In this document: piece after piece, positions 41,621-56,972 of the stretch
Layout: every line of letters begins with the position of its first letter
Numbering within the stretch: position 1 is the stretch's first letter
DNA from: Dirofilaria immitis
Lineage: Eukaryota > Nematoda > Chromadorea > Rhabditida > Onchocercidae
DNA length: 64,000 nt
NCBI GenBank assembly: GCA_024305405.1
Contig: JAKNDB010000087.1
Coordinates: 248,001-312,000, forward strand
Direction of reading: 5' to 3'
The notes under the pieces: generated by a model
Databases searched by the model: none
What the model was told of the DNA's origin: nothing
The model's input: only the letters and a program-made list of their open reading frames with translations
Position numbers and translations under genes: made by a program

Positions 41621-43110
41621 TCGCCAACCAATCCTTTATTCCATTTTAGGATATAAGAGGATTACGGAAGGATAGAGAGAGGGAAATAGTGTTGAATGAG
41701 AAGTGATGTCATTATGATAAATGGTGTATAATTGAAGCATTGATGAGATTGCAACAGAAATGATAAGTTTAAACGCGAGAGAGAGTATAGTACGAAGTAA
41801 TAGAGAAGAGAAGATTGACCAGAAGCATCGGGGCAAATATATTTACTTTGTTAAAGTTAAAGAATGCTACAAAATTTTTTTCCTTTTTTCTCTTCTCTTT
41901 TTTCTTTTTTCTTTTCTTCTCATTCTCTCTCATTTGTTATAAATGTTAGAGAGTATGTCGTTATTGTTTTGCACATATATTATTTACGTTGTATTACCTA
42001 TTTTGCAGCGGAGGAATTTCTCAGTTTTTTTTCCCTTTTTAGAATTTGCGAACTTGCAGCGTGCGCTGCATGCAACAGCGAATTTTTGAATTAGAAAGGA
42101 ATGGCAGTGTAAATGTTGTTATTTAATTGTTACTGATAACATTATCAATGTCGCATATATCAATGTTAAAGTTAATTGTATATTTATTATTTCCAACGAA
42201 CATCTATTAATTTCATCATAAAATTATTTCGTATTAATTTTATTGCAAATTTTCAAAAAAAAAAATTGATATTTTCAAATATTTGAAATTATTCTAAGCA
42301 AATTTGTTTATTTATTATATATTTTAAAGAGATTTTGAAATTATTAAGATTTCATATTTCACGTATATTACGTAATTTTGACGTTATTACTAATTGTTAA
42401 TAAATGATAAATTGGAATTTAGCTCATTTTTAAGCCTAAAATTAATATTTTTAGGCATTTGAAATTATCTTAGCATAATATGTTTATTTGATATTATATT
42501 TATTACATATTTTAAGGAAATTTGAAGTTAATAAAGTTTTACATTTCACGTGTACTACGTAATCTTGACGTGATTTTGACGTTATTACTAATTGTTAATT
42601 GATCGATGAACGTAATATGTATCTGATGCATTTTTTTTAATTAGATAACTTTCAATTATTTATGGCAGAATTAATTAATTTTAATTTTTCCCTGTATTTT
42701 ATGTTTTTATTAAAAACGAAAAAACAGATCTATTTCGTAATCATGATAGCATGTCATCATCCGACAAATTGATAATTTGAAGCAATATTAAATACTGATC
42801 ATTATCACTTGCATCTTGATAACATAAGTATTTATATTATTGGCACTTGGAAATTTGCAAAATAATCAATGATTATTTCAATGATATAAATCAATTGAAA
42901 AAATAATGTTAGTTATTTAGCACATTAATTTATGCATTTAAATTTCTTATCTTTTTTATCAAAATATTATTTTAAAATTACTAAGTATTGGCTTTTATAA
43001 ATGTAACATTTTATTCAAATAATTTTTCATCATTTATTCTTATCATACAACTATGCTTAATTTTATTCTTATCATTTAGCTATGCTGTAATAATGATTAA
43101 ATAACTAATC
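41621..43110. other. AT-rich stretch, no supported gene
   Basis: 41640-41900 is purine-rich and holds a plus-strand frame (from 41760, including LNARESIVRSNREEKI) that I cannot support as coding. 42300-42620 contains two diverged ~190-base copies sharing TTTATTATATATTTTAA, ATTTCACGT and TTGACGTTATTACTAATTGT. Otherwise featureless. Confidence 0.45.
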
Positions 43111-43114
43111 AATT

Positions 43115-43117
43115 AAG

Positions 43118-43150
<33 letters not shown>

Positions 43151-43400
43151 TATCATTATAACTATCATTCATTATAACTATCATTATCATCACTAATAAT
43201 AGACTAAATTTTATGAAATATATGCATTCTTATTTTTTCTTTTTATTTCATACTTAATTAATTAATCAATTGTTTAATCATCACCACAGTTGTTATCATT
43301 ATTATCATCACATTACCATCACCATTATCATTAGTCTTCGCTATTACTATTACAGCCATCATCATTATCATTATAGCTACCATTATCATTACTAATAATA
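43115..43400. repeat. CAT/ATT trinucleotide-rich tract
   Basis: (CAT)n at 43119-43152, then repeated ATTATCATTATAACTATCAT-like phrases on both sides of a ~90-base unique spacer. Confidence 0.65.
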
Positions 43401-43659
43401 TATTTTGAATATTGAACTTTTGTCAAAATGAATTTAATAAATGATTGGAACTAATCACAGAGACATTTGTATTTTTATATATTCTCAATGATAACAAATA
43501 ATAATAATAATAATTAACAATAATAATAATAACAAATAAATAACAAACAATAAGTGATAAATAACAATAATAATGGTAAATAATAATAGTAACAATAAAT
43601 AATAAATAGTAATAAGTAACAATAAATATTAATAATTAATAATAATAATATTAAAAAAT

Positions 43660-45195
<1,536 letters not shown>

Positions 45196-45644
45196 AATTT
45201 ACCAAAGTCTAATTTAATACTTATATTAGTAAAAGGAATTTACTAAAAATTTGAAATTTGAATACTAAATATATAATATACATTTATATATGAATATGTT
45301 AGTTATAAATTTGCGTATTTATTTGAAATAAATTGTAAAAAAACAAAAAATTAGGACGAAATATTTTGAAATATATTCCATTTCCATTTTTGCTCTATCA
45401 ATTTATATAGGATTATTAGAATTATTATCATTTTATAATTAACATAAAATTTTTTTTATCACTAAAATTTCCTCTTCCTTTTTCTCATCAATTATTTAGT
45501 GAAATAATCAAGCAATTTATTTGTAATATTCTACTTTGTCTTTTATTTATTAATTAATTCTTAATATATCTAATTATATTTCCATTTTATGCAATAGTTT
45601 TCTACGGTACTCTTTTTCTTTTTTTGTTTTTTTAAGATAGATAT
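45196..45644. other. AT-rich spacer
   Basis: No feature seen apart from poly-T runs. Confidence 0.4.
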
Positions 45645-46020
45645 TAAATCAATTTCAGTGATAGAGATTCAGATAAAATCAATTTTAGTGATACTGATTC
45701 GGATTAAATGAATTTTAGTGATAGTGGTCCAGATTAAATCGATTTTAGTGATATTGATTCAGATTAAATCAATTTCAATAATATTAATTCGGATTGAATT
45801 AATTTTACTAATATTGATTCGGATTAAATCAGTTTCAATGACATTGATTCAGATTAAATCAATTTTAGTGATGCTAATGCAGATTAAATCAGTTTTAGTG
45901 ATACTGATTCAGATTAAATCAATTTCAATGACATTGATTCAGATTAAATGAATTTTAGTGATACTAATGCAGATTAAATCAATTTTGGTGATACTGATTC
46001 TGATTAAATCAACTTCAATG
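45645..46020. repeat. 30-bp minisatellite GATTCAGATTAAATCAATTT
   Basis: About twelve copies of a 30-base unit, GATTCAGATTAAATCAATTT then TAGTGATATT with changes. Because 30 is divisible by three it opens a spurious repetitive frame. A further one or two copies lie at 46200-46250, on the other side of the unique island at 46025-46190, so the island appears inserted in the array or the array grew on both sides of it. Confidence 0.9.
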
Positions 46021-46024
46021 ACAG

Positions 46025-46136
46025 CATTGCTTGTTGTCCCACAAATATAGGACGACGTTCCAAAATTGTATTTCAAACTGTAGCAGAAGAAACTCTGGGC
46101 CAAAACATTCAATTACTTCAAAGTTTGAATGATTAA
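46025..46136 (+). CDS. Possible terminal exon or mobile-element remnant
   Basis: A less AT-rich island interrupts the minisatellite. After an acceptor-like GACAG at 46020-46024 the plus strand reads 36 codons of mixed composition to TAA at 46134, including PTNIGRRSKIVFQTVAEE and TLGQNIQLLQSLND. The PTNIGRRS phrase reminds me of the N-terminal region of some Helitron proteins, but that is memory of a short motif, not a match. The minus strand is also open here, which weakens the coding call. No partner exons were found. Confidence 0.25.
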
Positions 46137-46819
46137 ACCAGGGAATGTTGCTTAAATTGAGAGATTAGATAAGATATAGTTGTTCTCGGATTGCTTATCG
46201 ATATAACATTGATATTGATTCAGATTAAATCAATTTCAGTGATAATGATTCATTTTGATGTTATTGAAAATGAAGTGAAATTTTTCAATGAATAATTAAA
46301 ACTGAAAAAATTCATTTTAAAAATGGCAAAAGATTTCAAATTATAATATAAATAATATTATATAAGTAATTTTAAATTGAATTTTTTCATTGAATTTATA
46401 GAATTTTTGTCAATTTATTTGATATATTTCATATTTTTACGTTTTCTTTTTTTTTTATTTCAATTACTAAAATAATTTTTAATTAATTTTATCAATTTAG
46501 TTTCTAATTTTAGCTTATTCGTTAAAATTTGAAAATATTTTTCATTTTCATCCTTATCCTTCCTTTTCGACAATTTTTATAAATTCTTCAATTTACATTA
46601 ATAATTGAAAAAATAAGGAAACAAAAATTTTCATTCAAGAAAATTCTCTTACATCATTACGTTTCACGTCAAATACGTCAATAAAATATTCCAAAAATTT
46701 TTATTGCTTGTATTAAATGAATATTTTGCCGAAATATATTTTATGATAATTGAGGAAGAATTTATTATTTTCAAAAATTCCTATTAAATTTTATTTCTAG
46801 CTAATAATTGTTAAAAAAA

Positions 46820-47110
46820 AAATTACTCCTTGCTATTCTAATGGCTATAAAATATTTTTTCGAGAAAGCTATAAAATATTCCTTTGAGAAATATTTTATA
46901 CTATATGTTTAATTTTGGTCAGTCAAGGATGAAATAATATTCTAGTTTTTTTTCTGTTCTATTCTTATTGCAACAAAGAAAAAAAATTTCTTCGAGAAAT
47001 ATTTTATACTATATGTTTAAATTTGATTCAATCAAGAATGAATTAATATTCTATTCGAGAAATGTTTTATAATTTGATCAAAAGGGATGAAATAATATTC
47101 CAGTTTTATG
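46820..47110. repeat. ~110-bp repeat, three diverged copies
   Basis: Copies near 46858, 46990 and 47055 share TTCGAGAAATATTTTATACT, ATATGTTTAATTTTG, TCAAGGATGAAATAATATTC and TAGTTTT. Non-coding. Confidence 0.6.
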
Positions 47111-47550
47111 AAAAAGTTTCTTTTTTATTCATTTTTTTACTAAATTTTTTTTTAATTGATTAATTATTAATATTAGAATTACTGGAATTATTAAAATTAA
47201 TATATATTTGATAGATTTTATTCTAATTCTATTCCTATTTCATTTATCCTCTTTTAATTATTAGTAAATTGTATATTCTAATTCTATTCCTATTTCATTT
47301 ATCTTTTTTTCAATTATTACCAAATTTTACAATTTGGTAATAATTATTTTGAGAATTTAATTTATGCAAAAAAATATTTTAATTTTTAAAAATTTTTTTG
47401 GAATCCGATAAAATAAAAAATTCCAACAAATATAGCAATTTTATTATAACAAAAAAAATGCAAATTGATAAGAATAATATTTGAAAGTAAAAAAAAATAA
47501 CTTCATTTATCAAATTATCATTATTCTTATCATTTATTAAAAATTATTTG

Positions 47551-47630
47551 CAGAAATGAATAATTGTGATACGTTTTTGCTATCATTACTATTACTAGGA
47601 TTATTTGCTTTTATTTCAACAATAATTTGA
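47551..47630 (+). promoter_or_regulatory. Acceptor and possible upstream ORF before the phosphatase start
   Basis: TTATTTGCAG ends at 47553. Three bases on, an ATG at 47556 opens a 24-codon frame (MNNCDTFLLSLLLLGLFAF, then five more residues) ending TGA at 47628-47630, 25 bases before the phosphatase ATG at 47656. If mRNA starts at this acceptor, for example by SL addition, this would be an upstream ORF. Confidence 0.3.
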
Positions 47631-47655
47631 TCAAATTATGATAATTTTATTCATC

Positions 47656-50600
47656 ATGGTAACTGATATCGATGCGATGACACTTGCTAAATTTATTCGA
47701 AATGTTGACCCTCTGAAAAAGGTATTTTTATTTTCATCTTTGTTTTTTAAAGTTCTTTTTTTTGAAAGGATTTCGATGATTAATAAAAATAAAAATCATG
47801 ATTAATTGTAATATAATTGTAAGAAAGTGATAATATCAATAATCATGATTATAAAAGCAATCATATATTTTATTATAGAAAAATGGAATAATTTTTTCCG
47901 GTAAAATTTTTAAAATAATAATTTATCATCTAATATATCTTATCATCATAATTTATCAGCTAAGAGAGATGTTGTCATGATAATTATTTCTTATATAATA
48001 AATTAATAATTATGCTAATATGGTTCTTGGATACTGTGGATTGAAGAGATTATCTTCTTTATTAATGAAAATTAATGGAAAAAATAATAGAAAATAATTA
48101 TTTGGTTAAATTAGCATTCAAATAAGAGGAAATGATTATTTGGCTAAATTAGCATTCAAAAATGATTATTTCGCTAAATTAGCATTCAAATAATAGGAAA
48201 TGATTATTGGCTAAATTAGTATTCAAAAATGATTATTTGGCTAAATTAGCATTCAAATAATAGGATTATTTGGCTAAATTAATATTCAAATAATAGGAAA
48301 TGATTATTTGGCTAAATTAGTATTCAAATAATAGGAAATGATTATTTTGTTAAATTAGCATTCAAATAATAGGAAATGATTATTCGGTTAAATTAGCATT
48401 CAAATAACAGGAAATGATTATTTGGTTAAATTAAAATTCATTTTTGAATATATCATATCAGTTTTTTAATATATTACATTAAAGATTAAATTTAAATAAT
48501 TCAACATAAATAAATTCATTAAAAGATTCGTATATTTTTATACTTAAAATTAATTGAATAATTATTTATTAATTCATATTTTCTTCGTTTTATTTATTTT
48601 GCTATTTCCAATGATATAATATTTAGTTTGTTTGATAAAACATTTTTTTTTCGAGAATCACTAATAATTATTAATTGATATGATTAGGATCGATTTATTT
48701 TATTAATCGATTATCCTTTCCATATGATATTATCATTTTCAAATATAATAATTAAAATATTAATTAATTATTAAACAAAAAAAATAAAAATTTATGATTG
48801 GTATCGATTATTATATGCATACCTTTGAGATATGTAATAATGAGACTGAAAAAAAAATGCTAATAATAAAATTTTTATCTAAAATTAAAATTAATAAAAT
48901 AGACTATCAATGACTTTCACTAATTTCTAAGCTTTTATCAATGATGATAAGTTGTAAAGTTAAGGCTTGTCAATGTTGATGAGCTAAGAAATTGAGATTT
49001 ATCAATCAATGATAATAAACCATGAAATTAAGATTTATCAATAAGTCTTAAGGTAGGAAATTAAAATTTGGCAATATTATGAATCGAAGAATTAGAATTT
49101 AAAGTGATGACAAAAAAAACTCTGAATGTATGAAATTTTGTTAAGAAATGATAAAATTTACTATCAATAAATTAAACAATAAAAAGTGATAAAATTAGAT
49201 TAAATTCATTTTTTAACTAATGTATTAACCGAATAGTATGACATCAAAAAGACCCTTAATGATTCATAATCAGTTTGTTTAAAATTTTTTTCTCTTTCGC
49301 TCTTTTTAAATTATCAATTTTTTTCTTTCTTATTTTATTTTCATTTTTTTTTATTTCTAATCTTTGCAATTTATTGATTGATAGTATCATTTATTGATAT
49401 TATTTACAATTCTAGCTAATCTATTTATCAATCATTACGTTTATCATTTTTCAATATATTTTCATGACTAAAGGAAACAAAAAAACAAAAAAAATAGGCT
49501 ATTATAAATAAAGTTCGTAATAAATTTTGAAATTTATTTCGTAATAAATTTCGAAAGTTAAAAACAAAAAAAATCAAATTTATTTTTTTTGTTTACTTTA
49601 TATTTTTTCAAAGAAATAATTTAAAATTTTGTAATAACAAATTTTTTTTTCATTTAACTTTTCCCATATATCTTTCTCTTTTTTTTTTGTTTTTTTAAAT
49701 TTTAATTTCTCATTTTTTCCATTTCCTTTTTTTTGTTTTCTTTTTTTTGTTTTGTTTTTTTTTGTTTTTCTCGAATCATTCATATGTATTCGAGAAAATG
49801 ACGCATAGCTGTAGTATTAGTTTTGAGTAATTTAGTATGACAATTTTGAAATGTTGAAAATTTATTTATTACAAAAAAGAGAGAGGAGGAGAGAGAGAGA
49901 AAGAGAGATGAAAATTTGACTTTAACGATGAGTCATATTTATTTGCTTTTTTATTTAAAATATTGGAGATTATCTTTATGAATAATTTAACAAATTTGCA
50001 TACTTTTAAATCAATCAACACACACTTCAACGCTCCTCATCTTCCTCAGTAAAATGATTCATTGCTTCGATTGAAATAAATTTTAATTTCTTCTCAAAAC
50101 TATTATTACTAATATTTATTGAAAAATTTTGAAATGAAAAAATTGAGACAAATTGTTAAAAATGATAAGATAAGCTTATTTTAATACCAAATAAATGAAT
50201 TGTTTTAATCAAATTATTTAATTTTTGAAGCATATTAAATAATTATTATTGCCTATATGTTAGATAATAACTTGAAAAAAAATTTTTCCTTTTTTTTATG
50301 ATATCTTTTAATCAATTGATTGATTAATCAATTATTTAGCTTAAAACTTTTGATATTTTCTCTTTTTTTTTAAATGACTATCATTACTATTATTTATTAA
50401 TATTTCTTAAAGAATTCTTGTTGTTGTTGTTTTTTTCTAACATGATTAATAATAACATTATCACTTAAAATAATAATATACATTTCATGTTATCATATCA
50501 AAAAAAATTAACACATACATCTGTCATATCATATCATAACATATTATATAACATATCAGTTTTAAAAATTTGAAATATTTCACAACTAATTGATATTTTT

Positions 50601-53600
50601 TTGAGAATTTATTCAAATTGAAATTTTATTAATGTATAATGGAATGCCTCTTTTTGGGTAATTATAATAATAATAGTAATAATTATCATCATTATTATTA
50701 AATAATAATGACAAATAATAAGTAATAATGATAAATGATAAATAGCAAATGATAAGTAATAATTATAATAATAAGCAAATAATAAATAATCACAAATAAT
50801 AAACAATAAATATTGATAGATGAATAAATAAATAAACAAATTAAATAAAATAAATTAAACAGATAAACAAAACGAACAAATTAAATAAATAAATTTGTCT
50901 CTTTGTTTTTTGCAAATAAACAAATAAATAAATAACAATGATAAATCGATAAATGAATAAACAAATAAATAATAATAATAATAATAATAGTTATGGTAAT
51001 AGTAATAATAATAATAATAGTAATACGGTATTAATGATAATAATAATGTCTAAAAATATTTACAGATTATAATTGTTGATTGTCGTCCATTTATTGATTA
51101 TAATTTATTGCATATTCGTTATGCTATTAATGCATTCTATTCAAAAATGATGCGTCGTCGTGTTTACGATAATAAGGTAAGTAAATAATTCATTTAAATG
51201 ATACGTTCTTACGTTTATTACGTAAGTACGCACGTTATATTTATACGTATTCATTTTATATGCTTTATCAAAAAATCATTTAGTTATTTATAAATTACGA
51301 ATAATTTATATAAATAAAAATGATAAGAAGAAAAAAACAAAAATAACTGATAACAATATATAAAATATGATGATAAATATTAATTTTATCAATTTCAAAT
51401 TATAATTAATTTTTGCAAATGATAAATATTAAATATTAATCAGTTTGTTTATAATGTTTATTTATGAAATAATCATTTGATCTATTTTTGATTGCTATGA
51501 ATCTTTCTTTTTTTGCCAATTATTTTTTACCTGATTTTTTCCTGAATGAGTAATACTAATTTCCGGAAATCATTTCATTCTTAGAATGAGTAATAGTAAT
51601 TTCGGAACTCAGCTCATTTTTAGGATGAGTAATAGTATTTTCCGGAAATCATTCCATTCTCACATTGAAGTAATAAAACATTTTAGTTGTTAAATATCAC
51701 AACCTGCTTCGTTCACATGAAATGTTAAAAGAAGGATGAAAGAGAGAAAGAAAGAAAGAGAGAGAAGACGGACTTATGAAGGAATAGATGAATTGACTTA
51801 ATAATGTGAATAGTTCAAAGGTCATTACCATTAATCTTTTTTTTTACTACGATTGGAATGATAGTAATAAAAATGAAAATGAAATAATGATCGTATACAT
51901 ATGCATACATACAATACAATAAATGAATGAATGAGGAGGAGGAGGATGATGATGATTAAGAATGAATGATTCATCAATCATCTATCACTCAATTTATCAA
52001 TCTCCTCCATTCAACCATTCGTCCATTTTCCGCCTTTAAATTTAATCCAACATATCCTTCTGAGTGTTAACATTTTACAATTATAAGATTAGAATATGGC
52101 TAGAATATTCTAATCATTTTATATCATCGCCATCTGCCTTTTCCTATTCCTAATAAATACTCTTAAAAAATATTAGTCATTAGTCATTAGTTATATCATT
52201 ATCATTATCAATATCCATTCTCTTGCTATGACTCAGTTCTTGATTGAATATTTTCGAGAAGTTTATTTAATAAGAAATAGTGTTATTATCATTATGACAA
52301 GACTTGATATCCATTCTCTTACTATGACTCAATTCTTGATTGAATTTTTCTAGAATTTTATTCAGCAAGAATTAGCGTTATCATCATTATGGTGAGACAA
52401 TCATCAATGATTTAATATAAGCTAATCTCGATTGAGCATTTGTGAATATTCTGAGAAGTTTAGTGAGAAAGAAATATGTATGATTTTAGTTGGTTGATGT
52501 GATTATTTTAGAATAGTTGCTCTCTTTTTTTATTTTTTACGATAATTATTATTCGTACTTCTTTACGTTTGTTTATCATCTCTAAAATTATTTGCACTTA
52601 TATTATTGATATTTGCTGTATGTAATGAAATAAATGAATGAGTAGATGGATGATGATATGATAATATGATCAGAGATACGATAATATCACATTGTTTGAA
52701 CGATATGTTATATGATCAGAGATGAGATAGTATCACTTGTTCAAACGATATGATGATATGATTAGAGATATGATAGTAACATACTTGTTTGAACGATATG
52801 ATAATATGATCAGAGATGTGATAGTATCACATATTTGATTTATAAAAATTTATTTTTAAATTTAAAAAGAAGAAGAGAGAGAGAGAGGGAGGGAGGAAAG
52901 GAGAAGAAGAGAAACGTTCTCCTTTCATCGAATTATATAAATGAATGGTATTGTTGATAGTTGATGACAATGTTCGGCTGTTTTATATAATTGATATTAA
53001 GTAGTAGTTGTTTAAGGAAGTGAGTAAATAAGAATTAGGTATCATAAATTTAGCATTTTCGAGAATTATTTTGCTATTTCGAGAATTACATTAAATTTAT
53101 TTAGTCGAAGAGAAAGAGAAAAGTGAACTTTTTTAATTTTCGTTTTTTTATTATATATTTTATTATTAGTATATGATATATGGCTTTGCTTTAATATTTA
53201 TTAGTCGTTATGAAAAATAGTTATTCATTTATATACAATTATTGTTTACTTATGTAAACTTTATTTTATTCATTTTAAATTATATCATTTACCTCCTCCA
53301 TTTAACCTTTACATTTAAGGTCATATAATTTTGATCTATCATTCATTTTAGATTATTATATCATTTAGCTCATTCATTTAACCTTTACATTTAAGGTCAT
53401 ATAATTTTGATCTATCATTCATTTCAGATTATATCGTTTAACTTATTCACTTAACCTTTACATTTAAGGTCATATAATTTTGATCTATCATTTATTTTAA
53501 ATTATTATATCATTTAGCTTATTCATTTAATCTTTACATCTCAGGTCATATAATTTAGCGTACTGATTAATTTAACCTATAATTACATGCATGAATATTA

Positions 53601-56600
53601 CATAGAATAATTTTATTATTACAAATAAGTCCATACGAAGGTTAATGAAAATGTTAGAGCAAAAAAAAAGTGATATGAGCATTATTGATTAAGAATATAT
53701 AAGATTGATAACAATTATTCATACTTATGATAATTAAAATATATATATATAATGCTTAGAATTAGCAATCTATATTATCATGATGCTCACAAATTAATGA
53801 TTACATAGTTAAGCAAAAGATTAAATTCGATCAATGATTATTAGAAATGAAAGGAAAAACAATAAATGAAAATATTTTTTGAAACGCATAATTTCTTTTT
53901 TGTTATAAAGAAATTAATTAATAGCTTAATAGTAATTATTATTTTATGCTTAATCGATAATAATTATTCATGATTCATTATCATCTTATATCAATTGATA
54001 TCTTAATAATAATTACTATTTTATGCTTAATTGATAATAATTATTCATGATTCATTATCATCTTATATCGATTGATATCTTAATTATTATTTTATACTTA
54101 ATTGATAATAATTATTCATGATTCATTATCATCTTACATGAATTAATAGCTTAATATATGCTTAATTGATAATAATTATTCATGATTCATTATCATTTTA
54201 TATCAATTGATATATTAATAATAATTATTATTTTTGCTTAATTGTTAATAATTATTCATGACTCACTATCATCTTATATGTTTTTCTTGCGAATTTAATC
54301 AAAAATATAATATGAGGAAGGATTTTAATATTCCGTGAAATATAATTTTATAAAAATGAGATTAAATTAAGTTAATACGAAATTAATAATTATATTTTAG
54401 TTATGTTTAATATATATTAATATAAATTGAATTAGCATTTTGAAAAGTTAGAATATTTAATAAACAAATATTTTATCAATAATATTTTTATCAATATAGT
54501 TTTGATATTATTGTAGGTTTGTAATAGCATGATGTTATCACAAATTGGTGAAGAAAAGTGTAATTCAACATTGATCGATTTGGTGTTGTATTCGGAAAAT
54601 GATAAAAATATTGGTAACGAATCATTGATCAATAATTTTTCCACCAACTTATCATCCGGCATTAAGCGAAAATATTGTAATGATGATGATAAATGTGCTA
54701 AAAGTGACGGTGATTCATCACAAAAATTACTCCGAACATTACAAGAAAAATTTACATCATCAAAACACTTTCGTAATGTTCTCGTTTTGCGTGGTAAGAT
54801 GGTTTTCTTCTCTTTTTTCTTCTTTTTTTTTTCTTTCTCTTTTTAGAATTTACTTTTTACCTTTTGCTATTATTATTATAATATTTCAGAATTTTTAATC
54901 GGAAAATTCTTATTTAATATAATATTTTCATATAGTATTTGTATATATTTATATGTTATCATAGAATTATTAAATTCGCTGAACTGTAACTGTCAGTCAG
55001 ATCGAATTTAAGTTGTGAAAAATATTATATGACTAGGCCGAGTAACTGATCCTGCTTGACCGTCGAATTGAACCTGAGTTGTCATCGAGTGATTGATCCT
55101 GCTTGATCGAGTTGAACCTGAATTCTCATTGAGTGACTGATCCCGATTGACTGTCGAATTAAACATCGAGTGACTGGTCCCGATTGACCGTCGAGTTGAA
55201 CTTGAGTTGTCATCGAGTGACCGATCCCGATTCATCGTCGAATCGTAGAATTATTAAATTTATTTGTTTATCTAATTAATTCATTATAATAAATAAAGAA
55301 ATAAATATATGTATATATTCATCATAGAATTACTAAATTTACTTATTTACTTAATTATTTCATTATATTTAATAAATTTATCAACCTAATTGATTTATTA
55401 TAATCAAAAATAAAAAGGAAAAATTATTATTTATAATTTATTTTCACTAATTTATTATAAAAGTGAGAAATAATTTTTTCAATAAAATGGTAGATAAATG
55501 AGAGAATTGTTGCATTTTTTTTGTTTTTAAATTATTAAAAATTTTTTATTTAAAATTTCATTATACTATAAAAACAAATATTTAATTAAAAATTTTAATT
55601 TCTCATTATTCATCCATTCTATTATGGCAAATAAAATTTACTATTAAATGAGATATAATAATTCGATATTACTACATTATACTAATAGATAATAAATAAA
55701 TTAATCTAATATTATTTATATACCTATCATGATGATAATAATTATCAGTGATGTGATAATTTTTTTGAATATTTAGTTTAAAAGATATCGAAAGAAAAAA
55801 ATTATCGCTCTATATAAGCTTATCATTTATTTCTAATTTTTATCATTATGTTTGCTTATTTTTATTTTTTTTCCTTCTTTTTCTGTTATCATCGCATTTT
55901 CTTACACAATATATTATCATGATTTTAATCTTACCTTCAATTTATTCTTCATTCCTTTCATATTTCTTCCATTCTCTCTCTCCTACCTTATTTATTTTTG
56001 TTTTTAAATAAATTTTCACTCTTTGATTCTTTCTATCTCTCTTTCTGAGTAATAAATGAAATATTTACGTCATCGAAGAAAAGTTTTAACATATTTCAAC
56101 AATTTTTTTCATTTTGGGTTTTTTTTGGGATTGATTCATCGATGACAAAGTATGGTAAGTGAAGGATGAAAGATTTGTTGATTAAATCATTTTCTTATAT
56201 ATCATTTGAACAAAATGAACAAATATATAAGTGATAATTTGATTGTTTTGAAATTATCAAATAATTTCATTATTGATCGTTTTTTTCTGCAAAAAAGAAT
56301 AATACTTTCGAGAATTCTATCATATTCTTTATCACCTGAATGATCTCTGATATGAAAAAGAAAAAAAAGTGAAATTTAATTTTTGTTATTAATGAATTAA
56401 TTTCTCTTATCGAGAGGAATGGAAAAGCGGGAAAGGGAGGAAGTTAATTCTTCTTAATTTTTTCTTTTCATTTTTGAATATCGATGATAACTTCTAGTTT
56501 TCCACATATATATACATATATGTACAGGTAAACATATGTATATTCTACCTTTTAAATGTTCAGCTAATTGTTTATTTTTTCTTTTCCACTTTGTTAAAAT

Positions 56601-56940
56601 TAGATGATAACTACTAATTAGTAAAGTTAAAATAGTTAAGAATGATGAAAAGTGAAATTTAATTTTTATTAAATAACATATATACGTAAAATGAAGTTTT
56701 CTTTTTTGTAAATTAAATTATGCGTAATTTATTTTATCAATGAATATATAGATGATCAAACAATCTGATTTACAAATAATCGACATTATAATACATGTTG
56801 AATAATTTGATAAGAATTATTAATAGATTTTTTTTCTTTATTTTATCAATGATTGCCAATTGATGAACAGATTTAGATCAGATTATTTCATCACTTTAGT
56901 ATACAGTTCAATCAGATGACAAAATGCAATACATACATGC

Positions 56941-56972
<32 letters not shown>

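Larger units (their letters stand above)
51177..54516. other. Phosphatase intron 2
   Basis: A 3.3-kb intron made largely of short-period arrays: GAATGAGTAATAGTAATTTC at 51540-51670, two ~95-base copies with TATCCATTCTCTTGCTATGA at 52205-52390, and the arrays listed separately at 52640, 53270 and 53925. Purine-rich GA tracts lie at 51735-51770 and 52865-52915. No extra exon seen. Confidence 0.5.

Noticed and set aside
45718..45951. Plus-strand frame repeating an IQIKSI-like unit
   Set aside because: Translation of the 30-bp minisatellite.
55008..55235. 75-codon minus-strand frame rich in Ser, Arg and Asn
   Set aside because: It follows the 47-bp minisatellite and loses its pattern where a copy is shortened.
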